From NCBI GenBank assembly GCA_959026535.1, contig CAUFMB010000009.1:1-55815 (forward strand): a DNA stretch of 55,815 nt, in the 5' to 3' direction. The position numbers and the translations under genes are program-made. The notes beneath the pieces were generated by a model. It was not told the DNA's origin, did no database searches, and saw nothing but the letters and a program-made list of their open reading frames with translations. This stretch comes from an uncultured Collinsella sp. GTDB lineage: Bacteria; Actinomycetota; Coriobacteriia; Coriobacteriales; Coriobacteriaceae. Position 1 is the stretch's first letter, and each line of letters starts with the position of its first letter. Of the stretch, positions 32,800 through 40,451 are shown in pieces.

Positions 32800-33714
32800 A
32801 TGGCCGACAATCGCAAGCGCGCATCGCGTGGAGGCAAGCAGGCTGCTTCTGGCTCGCGTCCGATTCGCCGCAATGATCGCGCTGCCGCTCCCAAGGGCCA
32901 GCGCGATCGCACCCAGGCTGCGCGTCCGCAGCGCGATCGCAACCGCGACGCTGTCCAGGCTCCCAAGGGCGAGTTTATCGAAGGTCGTCGTGCTGCCGCC
33001 GAGGCGCTGCGCACTGGTTTTCCCATCAAGTGCGCGCTCATTGCCGAGGGCGGGGAGCGCGATGCCGCCCTGTCGCGTCTGGTCGATGACCTCAACGCCG
33101 CGGGTGTCCGCATTAAGTACGTGCCGCGTGCACAGCTCGATGCGCTGTCGAGCCATGGCGCTCACCAGGGCATCGCGCTCGAGGTGGGCAACTTCCCCTA
33201 TGCTGATGTTGCCGATATTCTCGACCGCGCAGGCGAGGGTCCGGCACTTGTCGTGGTGCTCGACCATGTGACCGACGACGGTAACTTTGGCGCTATCGTG
33301 CGCTCCGCCGAGGTCGTGGGCACCGCGGGCGTCATCATCGCCAACAAGCGCGCCGCCGGCGTGACCGTGGGCAGCTACAAGACCTCTGCCGGCGCCGTCA
33401 TGCACCTGCCCATTGCGCAGGTTCCCAATATCGCCCGTGCACTCGATGACCTCAAGGCCGCTGGCTTTTGGGTGGGCGGTGCCTCCGAGCACGCCGAAGG
33501 CAGTTGCTGGGATACTCCCTTCGAGGGTCGCGTGGCGCTCGTCATGGGGTCCGAGGGCGATGGCATCTCGCGCCTGGTGCTCGAGAAATGCGACTTTTTG
33601 ACCAAGCTTCCCCAGCGCGGCATGACCGAGAGCCTCAACGTTGCCCAGGCAACGACGGCGCTATGCTTTGAGTGGTTACGTCGCAACGCCGGCGAGCTCA
33701 TGGGGGAGGAGTAG
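32800..33714 (+). CDS. rlmB: 23S rRNA 2'-O-methyltransferase, TrmH/RlmB family
   Basis: SPOUT methyltransferase that modifies a guanosine of 23S rRNA (G2251 in E. coli). SPOUT motifs 1-3 appear as DDGNFGAIVRSAEVVG, VMGSEGDGISRLV and TESLNVAQATTA. The first about 55 residues are a basic Arg/Gln-rich tail that may bind RNA, not seen in short homologues. The start follows AAAGGAGG. The protein has 304 residues. It is followed after 3 bp by yacP, the same pair as in Bacillus, though the Mini-III RNase gene is absent here. Confidence 0.92.
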   Translation: MADNRKRASRGGKQAASGSRPIRRNDRAAAPKGQRDRTQAARPQRDRNRDAVQAPKGEFIEGRRAAAEALRTGFPIKCALIAEGGERDAALSRLVDDLNAAGVRIKYVPRAQLDALSSHGAHQGIALEVGNFPYADVADILDRAGEGPALVVVLDHVTDDGNFGAIVRSAEVVGTAGVIIANKRAAGVTVGSYKTSAGAVMHLPIAQVPNIARALDDLKAAGFWVGGASEHAEGSCWDTPFEGRVALVMGSEGDGISRLVLEKCDFLTKLPQRGMTESLNVAQATTALCFEWLRRNAGELMGEE

Positions 33715-33717
33715 CGC

Positions 33718-34395
33718 ATGTCCAAGAAGAACCGCGCCAAGTCCAAGGCCAAGCGTTTTGGCGAAGGCTCGGCCAAGCCGATTGTCTCGGCCGCGACTTA
33801 TGGTGTGGGCGGCAATGCGTTTGCGCAGGCCATCGCCGATCCGGTCTCGACGGTGCACTCTAATAAGCCCGAGCTGTTAGTGGTCGACGGCTACAACGTG
33901 ATTCACTGCACGCCGCGCTACGAAAAACTCGTGTACGACCATTCCGACGACCCGTATTCCAGCGACGTTCACGATATGGCGCGCACCGCCCTCATCAACG
34001 ACGTCGCCGCCTTTGCCCAGGGCCGCTACGAGGCCGTGATCGTGTTCGACGGCGCGGGCAATATCTCCAGCGAGCGCCACAACCTGCCGGCCCGCGGCGT
34101 GCGCATCGAGTTTTCGCCGACGGGCGTCTCTGCCGATACCGTGGTGCAGAAGCTCTGCATCGAGGCACGTGAGGAGGGCCGCGCGTGCTCCGTGGTATCG
34201 AGCGACGGCACAATCCAGGCCGTCGTCATGGGCAAAGGTGTTACGCGCATCTCGAGCCGCATGCTGGTGGACGAGATCAAGCAGATCGATAACGACGTAC
34301 ACGAGGCAGAGGAAGCTCCGCAGATCAAGATGACCCTGGGCAGCCGCCTGAGCCCCGAGGCACTGGCCAAGCTCAAGGCTCTGCGCGGGAGGTAG
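33718..34395 (+). CDS. YacP/Rae1-type NYN-domain nuclease
   Basis: Probable ribosome-associated endoribonuclease of the NYN (PIN-like) family; Bacillus Rae1 cleaves mRNA in the ribosomal A site. Acidic residues sit in LLVVDGYNVIH (about 60) and YEAVIVFDGAGN, and SDGTIQAVVMGKGVTRISS forms the second half. A basic N-terminal tail (SKKNRAKSKAKRFG) is present. It is the last gene of the rlmB unit, 225 residues. The operon ends about 30 bp before a convergent HipA-like gene with no clear terminator. Confidence 0.85.
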   Translation: MSKKNRAKSKAKRFGEGSAKPIVSAATYGVGGNAFAQAIADPVSTVHSNKPELLVVDGYNVIHCTPRYEKLVYDHSDDPYSSDVHDMARTALINDVAAFAQGRYEAVIVFDGAGNISSERHNLPARGVRIEFSPTGVSADTVVQKLCIEAREEGRACSVVSSDGTIQAVVMGKGVTRISSRMLVDEIKQIDNDVHEAEEAPQIKMTLGSRLSPEALAKLKALRGR

Positions 34396-34422
34396 GGGAG
34401 TTGGCGGAGCGATGCTGTCTCG

Positions 34423-35763
34423 CTAACTCCATTCAGCGATGTCGATCATTCTTTCGAGGCGCCATGTTAGCGCCTCTTTTAGATAAGGCAGTCTTGCTGT
34501 AAGAGCGTCGTTTTTGGATAGGATTTCGATTGCCTCGTCAACGAAACCCTCGAGCTTGTTGCCGTCAAACCAGCCCATGTCCTCGACGAGCAACATTTGT
34601 TTGGCGGGGCTTGAATGAAATTGTGCACTGGTAAAACTGTGCTCTCCCGCCCTAAGCTCCTCTAGTGATATGTTGCACCAGAGTGATGAGCCCGAATCGA
34701 AGATGGGGGCTGGTCTGCAGACCAGTGAGTTGACGTTTCGCACGAGGCCGAAGTTGCGCCAATGACGATCGTAGTTAGCAATGATGTCATCGCATACGAT
34801 CATGCGGTCAAGGGCGCCTTTTATATCTGTCGCTCCAAGCTCCTCGCAGTTTGCTACATACCGTTCGTAATCGGTTAGTCGCTCGTCTGCATTTGCATGC
34901 TGGTTTACATAGAACGCAGGGACATATTCTTCTTCGTCAGTTAAGAAGACGTTGCATGTGCTCAAGGCAGAAGTACCCGCGCCTTCGAGCGAATAGGGTA
35001 CATAATCGCAAGCGTTTAGGATGCGACGGTGAAGTGCGGTCGCCACCATCTCGTTATAGGGTTCCTGGTTTAGATGCGCACCTGCCTTGTGGAGGATTCG
35101 ACGGTCACCCTCGCATGTCCAGTACTTTTGAAGATTGCCGTCCGAGGTGTTGTCGGGCTTTGCGGCAGCCGCCTTGCCCTCTGGGGCGAAGGGCGCGATG
35201 CTGAGAGAGACGTCGTCAAAAGCATTATTGAAGAAATTGATATCTTCCCACGCGAGACCGGAATCTTGGGGTCTAATCCAATACTGGTCGGATAGGGAGA
35301 GGCCGAGATTTCGCTGGATGAGTTCATCGGGAACATCGACTGCGGCTTCTGCAAGCAGGGAGGCTAGCCCAATGCGCGCGAGCGGGATACCGCGGCCTCG
35401 CCACCAAATGCGGAAAGAGTCGAGCGACACGGGACTATTGGGGCCAAGTACTCCAATAGGGGCGTGGATGTAATCGATGTCGGCACCGATGTGGGTAAAG
35501 TCTTTTCGCGATGTGCTGTAGACCAGCTGGGCGACTTCGTGCGTGCGGTTCATGAGGGTAAATGTAATCTCGCTTTTTCCATGGCCTCGACGGGGGCGTC
35601 CCCCCGTTTTGGTCACGGAGCGGAGTCGTGCGTTGACGCTGTCTTTGTCGATGAGCCATACACCAGAAGCCTTGCGTGCCTCAAGCGCTCCGTTTTTTAT
35701 GAGCTCTTGCACCCTGCGCGGGGTGATGTCGAGTAGCTCTGCAGCTTCCTTCGTGGTCAACAT
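34423..35763 (-). CDS. HTH-HipA-like kinase fusion protein
   Basis: A single protein that joins an excisionase/MerR-type helix-turn-helix (residues about 1-50, TTKEAAELLDITPRRVQELI) to a HipA-like kinase C-half. The catalytic loop is IIANYDRHWRNFGLV and the metal site is PIFDSGSSLW, as in HipA. Full-length HipA N-terminal features are not evident. There is no separate antitoxin, so the DNA-binding part may self-repress through the 16-bp inverted repeat at 35779-35828. It has 446 residues. It may be a self-contained toxin-antitoxin, or a regulator built from a dead kinase; catalytic residues look present. Confidence 0.8.
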   Translation of the reverse strand: MLTTKEAAELLDITPRRVQELIKNGALEARKASGVWLIDKDSVNARLRSVTKTGGRPRRGHGKSEITFTLMNRTHEVAQLVYSTSRKDFTHIGADIDYIHAPIGVLGPNSPVSLDSFRIWWRGRGIPLARIGLASLLAEAAVDVPDELIQRNLGLSLSDQYWIRPQDSGLAWEDINFFNNAFDDVSLSIAPFAPEGKAAAAKPDNTSDGNLQKYWTCEGDRRILHKAGAHLNQEPYNEMVATALHRRILNACDYVPYSLEGAGTSALSTCNVFLTDEEEYVPAFYVNQHANADERLTDYERYVANCEELGATDIKGALDRMIVCDDIIANYDRHWRNFGLVRNVNSLVCRPAPIFDSGSSLWCNISLEELRAGEHSFTSAQFHSSPAKQMLLVEDMGWFDGNKLEGFVDEAIEILSKNDALTARLPYLKEALTWRLERMIDIAEWS

Positions 35764-35778
35764 CGCGAAACCCTTCGC

Positions 35779-35840
35779 CAGAACGAATAGTTTTATTTAT
35801 TCCATTGTAATTAAAACTATTCGTTCTGACGAATAGTTTT
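35779..35840. promoter_or_regulatory. Operator of the HTH-HipA gene
   Basis: Perfect 16-bp arms CAGAACGAATAGTTTT (35779-35794) and its complement (35813-35828) flank an A/T-rich 18-bp centre. A third half-site ACGAATAGTTTT lies at 35829-35840. The array begins 15 bp upstream of the gene's ATG. Confidence 0.8.
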
Positions 35841-35924
35841 GAGATGTGGTCGGTCGAAGGGCCTGTTGCGCCTCGTCCGCAATTCCTTTATTCTTATCTG
35901 GCTTCGCGCGAAAGCGCCAAGTGT

Positions 35925-35999
35925 GCCAGTGTGGCGCAACGGTAGCGCAACTGATTTGTAATCAGTGGGTTGCAGGTTCGATTCCTGTCACTGGCTCCA
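35925..35999 (+). tRNA. tRNA-Thr (anticodon TGT)
   Basis: The 75-nt cloverleaf has acceptor GCCAGTG/CACTGGC, anticodon stem ACTGA/TCAGT with loop TTTGTAA, T-arm TGCAGGTTCGATTCCTGTC and encoded CCA. Its 3' end and terminator are copied 190 bp downstream. Confidence 0.95.
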
Positions 36000-36235
36000 T
36001 GAGAGTTTCGGGTTCTGCTCCCTTGTGGGACAGGGCCCGTTTCTTGTATGTGCCGGAATCGAACCTGCGAGGGCGCGAGCGTCAAGCGAACGCGGAGCGT
36101 TCGTAGCGAGCGGGCAAGGATGCCGGCAGGCATCCGAAGCCGGAGCGGATTCGCGAAGCGAATACGCGGACTTCCTGTCACTGGCTCCATGAGAGTTTCG
36201 GGCTCTGTTCCCTTGTGGGACAGGGCCCGTTTCTT
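35984..36235 (+). repeat. 190-bp unit duplicating the tRNA-Thr 3' end and terminator
   Basis: The 62 bp at 35984-36045 (tRNA 3' end, CCA, terminator) recur at 36174-36235 with two mismatches. Between them, GGAATCGAACCTGC (36054-36067) is an inverted copy of this tRNA's own T-arm, followed by a GC-rich core with GAACGCGGAGCGTTC, GGATGCCGGCAGGCATCC and ATTCGCGAAGCGAAT palindromes, ending ACGCGGACTT. The order matches the element beyond tRNA-Val. The second tRNA end is only a fragment. Confidence 0.85.
36004..36045 (+). terminator. Terminator of tRNA-Thr
   Basis: GGTTCTGCTCCC / GGGACAGGGCCC can pair around TTGT and lead into TTTCTT. A near-identical copy ends at 36240 with a better T run. Confidence 0.6.
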
Positions 36236-36391
36236 TTTAGGTAGGCGCCTACGTGGTCTGGTTCCTTTTCCGTCACCTGCAATAACCAAGCACTGCTTGG
36301 TCGTTTGATATGGCCCCACAAAAGAGAATGGAATCAACAAGGTCAGCGAAACGGAATCGCTGGCATCAGGTCTATGGAAAGGAAGAAGACC
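36236..36391. other. Leader of the unknown two-gene operon
   Basis: No RNA gene is seen. ACCAAGC-ACT-GCTTGGT (about 36285-36301) is a small perfect hairpin. The ribosome site AAGGAAGAAG precedes the next gene. No strong promoter hexamers were recognised. Confidence 0.5.
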
Positions 36392-37063
36392 ATGATTTAC
36401 CCTCTTTGCGACATTGCCGGCAGGAACAGGGCAACAGGTAAGCCGATCGTCAGTACTTGTGTCATGGATATGCAGGTGCAGCTGCTGCGCTATTTTCGCG
36501 ATTATGGTTTGGATGACGATCCGGATTGGTGCGAGTCCCTCGATGCCATTCTCGAATCGCAACGAGAAGACGGTTGTTTTCCTCTGAGCAGCGATTGCCA
36601 TATGCCCAGTGATGCACGTGTCGATTTTCTCTATCGACCTACGTACGCTTGCTGCCAGATCATGATGCGAGCTCTGCTGGGTGGAAAGCTATCGGACGAG
36701 CAGGGGCAACGCGTCAAAACTGCCCTGTCTCGCGGCCTTGCTTTTTCCTGCGGGCGCGGCCTTAATGGCCACGGTATCGAAGATCTTGAGCGGCAGTGCG
36801 AGGACGTTGCCGATTTTGGCCGTGCGGGGATTACGGAAATAGCTGAGCGTTATCCCATGCTGTGCCCCGAGTTTTTCTCCCTTATTAATAAGATTGGAGA
36901 CGAATACGTTGAGCGCATCGCCAATGGAGATGTGATTTACTACTTTGGATCAAATCTTGCACAGAAGATTTTGACGGCGGCAGAGTCCCTGGGCCGGACC
37001 AATTTGTCGCTCGACAAAATCCAACGCTCTCTTGAGATGGACTCGAAGAGAAAAAATCGATAG
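36392..37063 (+). CDS. Hypothetical protein, first gene of an unknown pair
   Basis: I do not recognise the family. The 223-residue protein is soluble and helical, with ILESQREDGCFPLSSD and DARVDFLYRPTYACCQIMM; the QxxDGxF-like spacing recalls repeats of alpha/alpha-barrel enzymes such as terpene cyclases, which is only a resemblance. It has 9 cysteines. The start is the ATG after GGAAGAAGACC; in-frame ATGs at 36305 and 36374 have poor sites. It lies between tRNA-Thr and a second unknown gene on the same strand, 29 bp apart, suggesting an operon. Base composition is lower in GC than neighbouring core genes. Confidence 0.6.
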   Translation: MIYPLCDIAGRNRATGKPIVSTCVMDMQVQLLRYFRDYGLDDDPDWCESLDAILESQREDGCFPLSSDCHMPSDARVDFLYRPTYACCQIMMRALLGGKLSDEQGQRVKTALSRGLAFSCGRGLNGHGIEDLERQCEDVADFGRAGITEIAERYPMLCPEFFSLINKIGDEYVERIANGDVIYYFGSNLAQKILTAAESLGRTNLSLDKIQRSLEMDSKRKNR

Positions 37064-37092
37064 GTTAAAGATTAGAAAGGCGGGCGCCGCCA

Positions 37093-38091
37093 ATGCTGCT
37101 TGGACAGTACATAAAAAGAAACATGCCAGATGCGGTCGAGCTCAACGATATGATTTCCCGTCCAGGCGAGGGATATGCTATTAGCCAGATGGCGGTAGCG
37201 CCCGTCGACACGGGGGCCTTGCGGATGCATATCAAGGCGTATGCAAATGGACCCGATGGTCCATATTTGGAGGGACGCCTAGCGCTCTACCATCAGGTGC
37301 ACGAGCTTTTTGCGCTGCTTGCAGCTGAGCCGTCTAACAAAGGCATGAAGGGCTACGAACTCAAGGATTCCTTTATTGGCGGTGAAGAGGCGGACTTGAT
37401 TATGCTCACCGTTTCCCACGAAGAGCGCTCGCAGGAAGACATCGCCTATAACGTTTTGCTGTGCAGCAAGAACGCGGTGGGGGAGCGCCGTGCCAGGATT
37501 CGCGATGGCGTGCGTATCGGCGGCATGTGCGTGGCCGAGGAGTTTGGGTATCGCGGCGAATTCAGGTCCTCGGTACACCCGCTGGCGCTGCCGCTCAATT
37601 TGAGCGAGGTCTACGTGCTTATGGATGCGCTGGCTGCCTATGAGCGCGGATGCAGCCGGTTTGATCCCCATGGTAGGACGGCCCGACGTATTGCAGGCAT
37701 GATCAAGCGCGAGCTGAGCGGTTACGCTAAGGAAAAACTTGGTTCGCGTTTGGAGGGGATGGGCTTTGCTCAACTGGAGGAGGTCGACCCCATGTTTGTT
37801 CCTGATATTCCAGGGGATAAAGTGCCTGAGCGCAGATCTTCGCAGGTTGCCAATTGGCTCTTATATGAAAAGGCTGGTCGCTGGGCGCGTGTGTGTCTTG
37901 CGGGTGGCGGGAGCGTGCAAGGGATTATCTTGCCGCGAGCTGAGCTTGGGCGCTTCTTTGCGAGTCGTCCACAAGTGGCGAGGGACGATGCAGCCCAAGC
38001 GGATTCACGACCCAAGTGTGTCGTCTGGCGAAGCGATGATGACTACGACGTTATTGACTGGGCAGATGTCGTGGATGTAAGGCGAGAATAG
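37093..38091 (+). CDS. Hypothetical protein, second gene of the unknown pair
   Basis: I do not recognise the family. The 332-residue protein has no signal peptide or membrane helix. Visible segments are GEGYAISQMAVAPVDTGALR near the start, then LALYHQVHELFALLAAEP, then SAYKRE-like basic helices around 205-225, and an acidic end (SDDDYDVIDWADVVDVRRE). The ribosome site is weak (AGAAAGG, 12 bp away), so translation may depend on the gene before it. It ends in a field of hairpins that may serve as its 3' end. Its job is probably shared with the first gene, but nothing fixes what it is. Confidence 0.6.
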   Translation: MLLGQYIKRNMPDAVELNDMISRPGEGYAISQMAVAPVDTGALRMHIKAYANGPDGPYLEGRLALYHQVHELFALLAAEPSNKGMKGYELKDSFIGGEEADLIMLTVSHEERSQEDIAYNVLLCSKNAVGERRARIRDGVRIGGMCVAEEFGYRGEFRSSVHPLALPLNLSEVYVLMDALAAYERGCSRFDPHGRTARRIAGMIKRELSGYAKEKLGSRLEGMGFAQLEEVDPMFVPDIPGDKVPERRSSQVANWLLYEKAGRWARVCLAGGGSVQGIILPRAELGRFFASRPQVARDDAAQADSRPKCVVWRSDDDYDVIDWADVVDVRRE

Positions 38092-38097
38092 ATAAAT

Positions 38098-38234
38098 GTC
38101 TCGATCTGTAACACGAAGGGGCGGAAAACCGCTCGTACTGTTACAGAATGAGACGTAAGCCAGGGTCTCTGCGAAACATCTCGATCTGTAACAGATAGGG
38201 GAGAAAATGTTCTCTAAATGTTACAGATAGAGAC
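38098..38234. repeat. Tandem pair of CTGTAACA hairpins
   Basis: Hairpin 1: GTCTCGATCTGTAACA (38098-38113) with TGTTACAGAATGAGAC (38139-38154). Hairpin 2: TCTCGATCTGTAACA (38179-38193) with TGTTACAGATAGAGAC (38219-38234). Each loop begins with an AGGGG tract and contains its own small stem (GCGGAAAACCGC; GAGAAAATGTTCTC). Two units of one repeat family. Confidence 0.8.
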
Positions 38235-38265
38235 AAAGGCGGGAGCGGGCCCAGCCGTTTACCTT

Positions 38266-38408
38266 GAGCGTGGATTTCTGGGCGTACGAGCGTGGAAAAT
38301 CTCCCGCCTAATGAATGAGCGTGGATAATCTGCCACTTTGGGTTCGAAGCCGTGCTAGAAGAGGGAGATTATCCACGCTCGATTTCAAACGGGAGAAAAT
38401 CCACGCTC
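38266..38408. repeat. Five GAGCGTGGA motifs in nested inverted order
   Basis: Copies at 38266, 38288 and 38317 read GAGCGTGGA(T/A)(T/A)(T/A)TCT forward; copies at 38363-38380 and 38391-38408 are inverted (GATTATCCACGCTC, AAAATCCACGCTC). Copies 3 and 4, and 2 and 5, can form nested stems. Confidence 0.8.
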
Positions 38409-38623
38409 GTTCGTGCCGGAAAAGTCCGATCGCGACCTATGTAATAGTGCAAGAAGGTTGTTATCGAAGGTCGATGCTGTAGGCGTACTCCACCGTGCCA
38501 AAGTGTTCCCTTGGGAAATGTCACCAGCGTAGCGAAATCCACCGTCCTTCATATCTAAACTCAACAAAAGCGCAGGTCAAAGGAATATAGATACGCCCGG
38601 CACCGTGTATCTAGAGGTTTTCG

Positions 38624-38653
38624 TTGACAGCCCCCAAGGTTGCATCGTATTAT
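38624..38653 (+). promoter_or_regulatory. Promoter of the tRNA-tuf operon
   Basis: TTGACA (38624-38629), 18 bp, TATTAT (38648-38653). The upstream box GAGGTTTTC is shared with the rpmG promoter at 40452. Confidence 0.8.
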
Positions 38654-38715
38654 CTTTTTCGTTCGCGGGGGCGGCGGTCCAAAAGACCAAAGAACCTGCG
38701 GATACTTGAACGATT

Positions 38716-38797
38716 GGGAGTTTGCCCGAGTGGTTAATGGGGACGGGCTGTAAACCCGTTGGCTCTGCCTACATAGGTTCGAATCCTATAGCTCCCA
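38716..38797 (+). tRNA. tRNA-Tyr (anticodon GTA)
   Basis: The 82-nt type II tRNA has acceptor GGGAGTT/AGCTCCC, anticodon loop CTGTAAA, a long variable arm and T-arm TAGGTTCGAATCCTA. CCA is not encoded (CCC follows), unlike the other tRNAs here. Confidence 0.93.
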
Positions 38798-38807
38798 CCC
38801 GTCAAGT

Positions 38808-38883
38808 GCCTGTATAGCTCAGTCGGTAGAGCACTTCGTTGGTAACGAAGAGGTCACCAGTTCAAGTCTGGTTGCAGGCTCCA
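38808..38883 (+). tRNA. tRNA-Thr (anticodon GGT)
   Basis: The 76-nt cloverleaf has acceptor GCCTGTA/TGCAGGC, anticodon stem CTTCG/CGAAG with loop TTGGTAA, and encoded CCA. It is 10 bp after tRNA-Tyr in the same transcript. Confidence 0.95.
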
Positions 38884-38886
38884 TCC

Positions 38887-38963
38887 GGCGGTGTAGCTCA
38901 GTTGGTTAGAGCACACGGTTCATACCCGTGGCGTCACTGGTTCGAATCCAGTCACCGCTACCA
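38887..38963 (+). tRNA. tRNA-Met (anticodon CAT), elongator type
   Basis: The 77-nt cloverleaf has acceptor GGCGGTG/CACCGCT (G1-U72), anticodon stem CACGG/CCGTG with loop TTCATAC, and encoded ACCA. It lacks the three G-C pairs of initiator tRNA, so elongator is likelier; a lysidine-modified tRNA-Ile cannot be excluded by eye. Confidence 0.88.
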
Positions 38964-39059
38964 TAGGTAACACGGTGGCTTCTCAATAGTATGTTGAGAG
39001 GCCACTATGGTATAAAGGCAAAGTCCCGTCCGGGGACGACCTGTTAAGAGGAGGGCTTT

Positions 39060-40250
39060 ATGGCCAAAGAGAAGTTTGAGCGCACTAAGCCGCATGTTAA
39101 CATCGGCACCATTGGTCACGTCGACCACGGCAAGACCACGCTGACCGCCGCCATCACCAAGGTTCTCTCCGAGACCGAGGGCTGCAAGGCTGACTTCACT
39201 GCGTTCGAGAACATCGACAAGGCTCCCGAGGAGCGCGAGCGCGGCATTACGATCTCCGTCTCCCACGTCGAGTACGAGACTGCTGCCCGTCACTACGCTC
39301 ACGTTGACTGCCCGGGCCACGCTGACTACGTCAAGAACATGATCTCCGGCGCTGCTCAGATGGACGGCGCTATCCTGGTCATCGCCGCTACCGACGGTCC
39401 CATGGCTCAGACTCGCGAGCACATCCTGCTCGCCCGTCAGGTCGGCGTTCCCTACATCGTCGTCTTCCTGAACAAGTGCGACATGGTCGACGATGACGAG
39501 CTCATCGACCTCGTCGAGATGGAGACCCGTGAGCTCCTCTCCGAGTACGATTTCCCCGGCGACGATATCCCCGTCATCCGTGGTTCCGCTCTGGGCGCTC
39601 TCGAGGGCGACGCCAAGTGGATGGACGCCATTCGCGAGCTCATGAAGGCCGTCGACGAGTACATCCCGACGCCTGCTCGTAACAATGACCTTCCGTTCCT
39701 GATGGCCGTTGAGGACGTTATGACCATCTCCGGCCGTGGTACCGTTGCTACCGGCCGTGTTGAGCGCGGTGAGCTCAAGCTCAACGAGCCCGTCGAGATC
39801 GTCGGCATCAAGGATACCCAGAACACCGTCGTTACCGGTATCGAGATGTTCCGTAAGTCCATGGACTTCTGCGAGGCTGGCGACAACGTCGGTCTGCTGC
39901 TCCGCGGCATCAAGCGCGAGGACATCGAGCGCGGCCAGGTTCTCTGCAAGCCTGGTTCGGTTACCCCGCACACCAAGTTCACCGGCGAGATCTACGTTCT
40001 GACCAAGGAGGAGGGCGGCCGTCACACCCCGTTCTTCGATGGTTATCGTCCTCAGTTCTACTTCCGTACCACCGACGTTACCGGTACGGTCAAGCTCCCC
40101 GAGGGCACCGAGATGGCTATGCCTGGTGACCACATCACCATCGAGGGCGACCTCATTCACCCGATCGCTATGGAGGAGGGCCTGCGCTTCGCTATCCGCG
40201 AGGGTGGCCACACCGTCGGTTCGGGCATCGTCTCCACGATCATTGAGTAA
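39060..40250 (+). CDS. tuf: Elongation factor Tu
   Basis: GTPase that brings aminoacyl-tRNA to the ribosome. G1 is GHVDHGKTT, the switch I/G2 region has ERERGITIS, G3 is DCPGHADYV and G4 is NKCDMVDD. Domains 2 and 3 complete the 396 residues. The ATG follows AAGAGGAGGG. It is cotranscribed with three tRNAs upstream, as in many bacteria, and ends in a strong terminator. Codon use is highly biased to C-ending codons, as expected for a very highly expressed gene. Confidence 0.98.
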   Translation: MAKEKFERTKPHVNIGTIGHVDHGKTTLTAAITKVLSETEGCKADFTAFENIDKAPEERERGITISVSHVEYETAARHYAHVDCPGHADYVKNMISGAAQMDGAILVIAATDGPMAQTREHILLARQVGVPYIVVFLNKCDMVDDDELIDLVEMETRELLSEYDFPGDDIPVIRGSALGALEGDAKWMDAIRELMKAVDEYIPTPARNNDLPFLMAVEDVMTISGRGTVATGRVERGELKLNEPVEIVGIKDTQNTVVTGIEMFRKSMDFCEAGDNVGLLLRGIKREDIERGQVLCKPGSVTPHTKFTGEIYVLTKEEGGRHTPFFDGYRPQFYFRTTDVTGTVKLPEGTEMAMPGDHITIEGDLIHPIAMEEGLRFAIREGGHTVGSGIVSTIIE

Positions 40251-40276
40251 ATTTGCTCTTTGATATAGCTGACTTA

Positions 40277-40315
40277 GAGAACCCGGCACTTATATGGGTG
40301 CCGGGTTCTTTTTAC
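40277..40315 (+). terminator. Terminator of tuf
   Basis: Stem AGAACCCGGCAC / GTGCCGGGTTCT with loop TTATATGG, then TTTTT. Confidence 0.92.
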
Positions 40316-40380
40316 GCGGGACTTTAAGCCACTTAAAGTGTTTGGGCGGTCTATGCGTAAGGCTCGGAGGATCGATTAGA

Positions 40381-40429
40381 TCTCGCTGGCTTCATTGATG
40401 TGTTCCAAATATGAATGGATCCAGCGAGA
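40381..40429. promoter_or_regulatory. Inverted repeat upstream of the rpmG promoter
   Basis: TCTCGCTGG and CCAGCGAGA are perfect 9-bp arms; inside them TTCAT and ATGAA continue the symmetry. It ends 22 bp before the -35 box. It could be an operator; no T run supports a terminator. Confidence 0.5.
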
Positions 40430-40451
40430 ACCAATTGATTCGAGGTTTTCA

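Larger units (their letters stand above)
38092..38715. other. 624-bp gene-free, hairpin-rich stretch
   Basis: No protein gene is supported. From left to right it holds two CTGTAACA hairpins (38098-38234), five copies of a GAGCGTGGA motif in opposed orientation (38266-38408), about 200 bp with no clear structure, and the promoter of the tRNA-tuf operon (38624-38653). Confidence 0.75.

Noticed and set aside
35984..36235. Attachment sites (attL/attR) of an integrated element at tRNA-Thr
   Set aside because: The direct repeats include the terminator and enclose only about 128 bp; no integrase gene is present in the window.
38098..38408. CRISPR array
   Set aside because: Repeats are palindromic, few, unequal in spacing and inverted relative to each other, and no cas genes are near.
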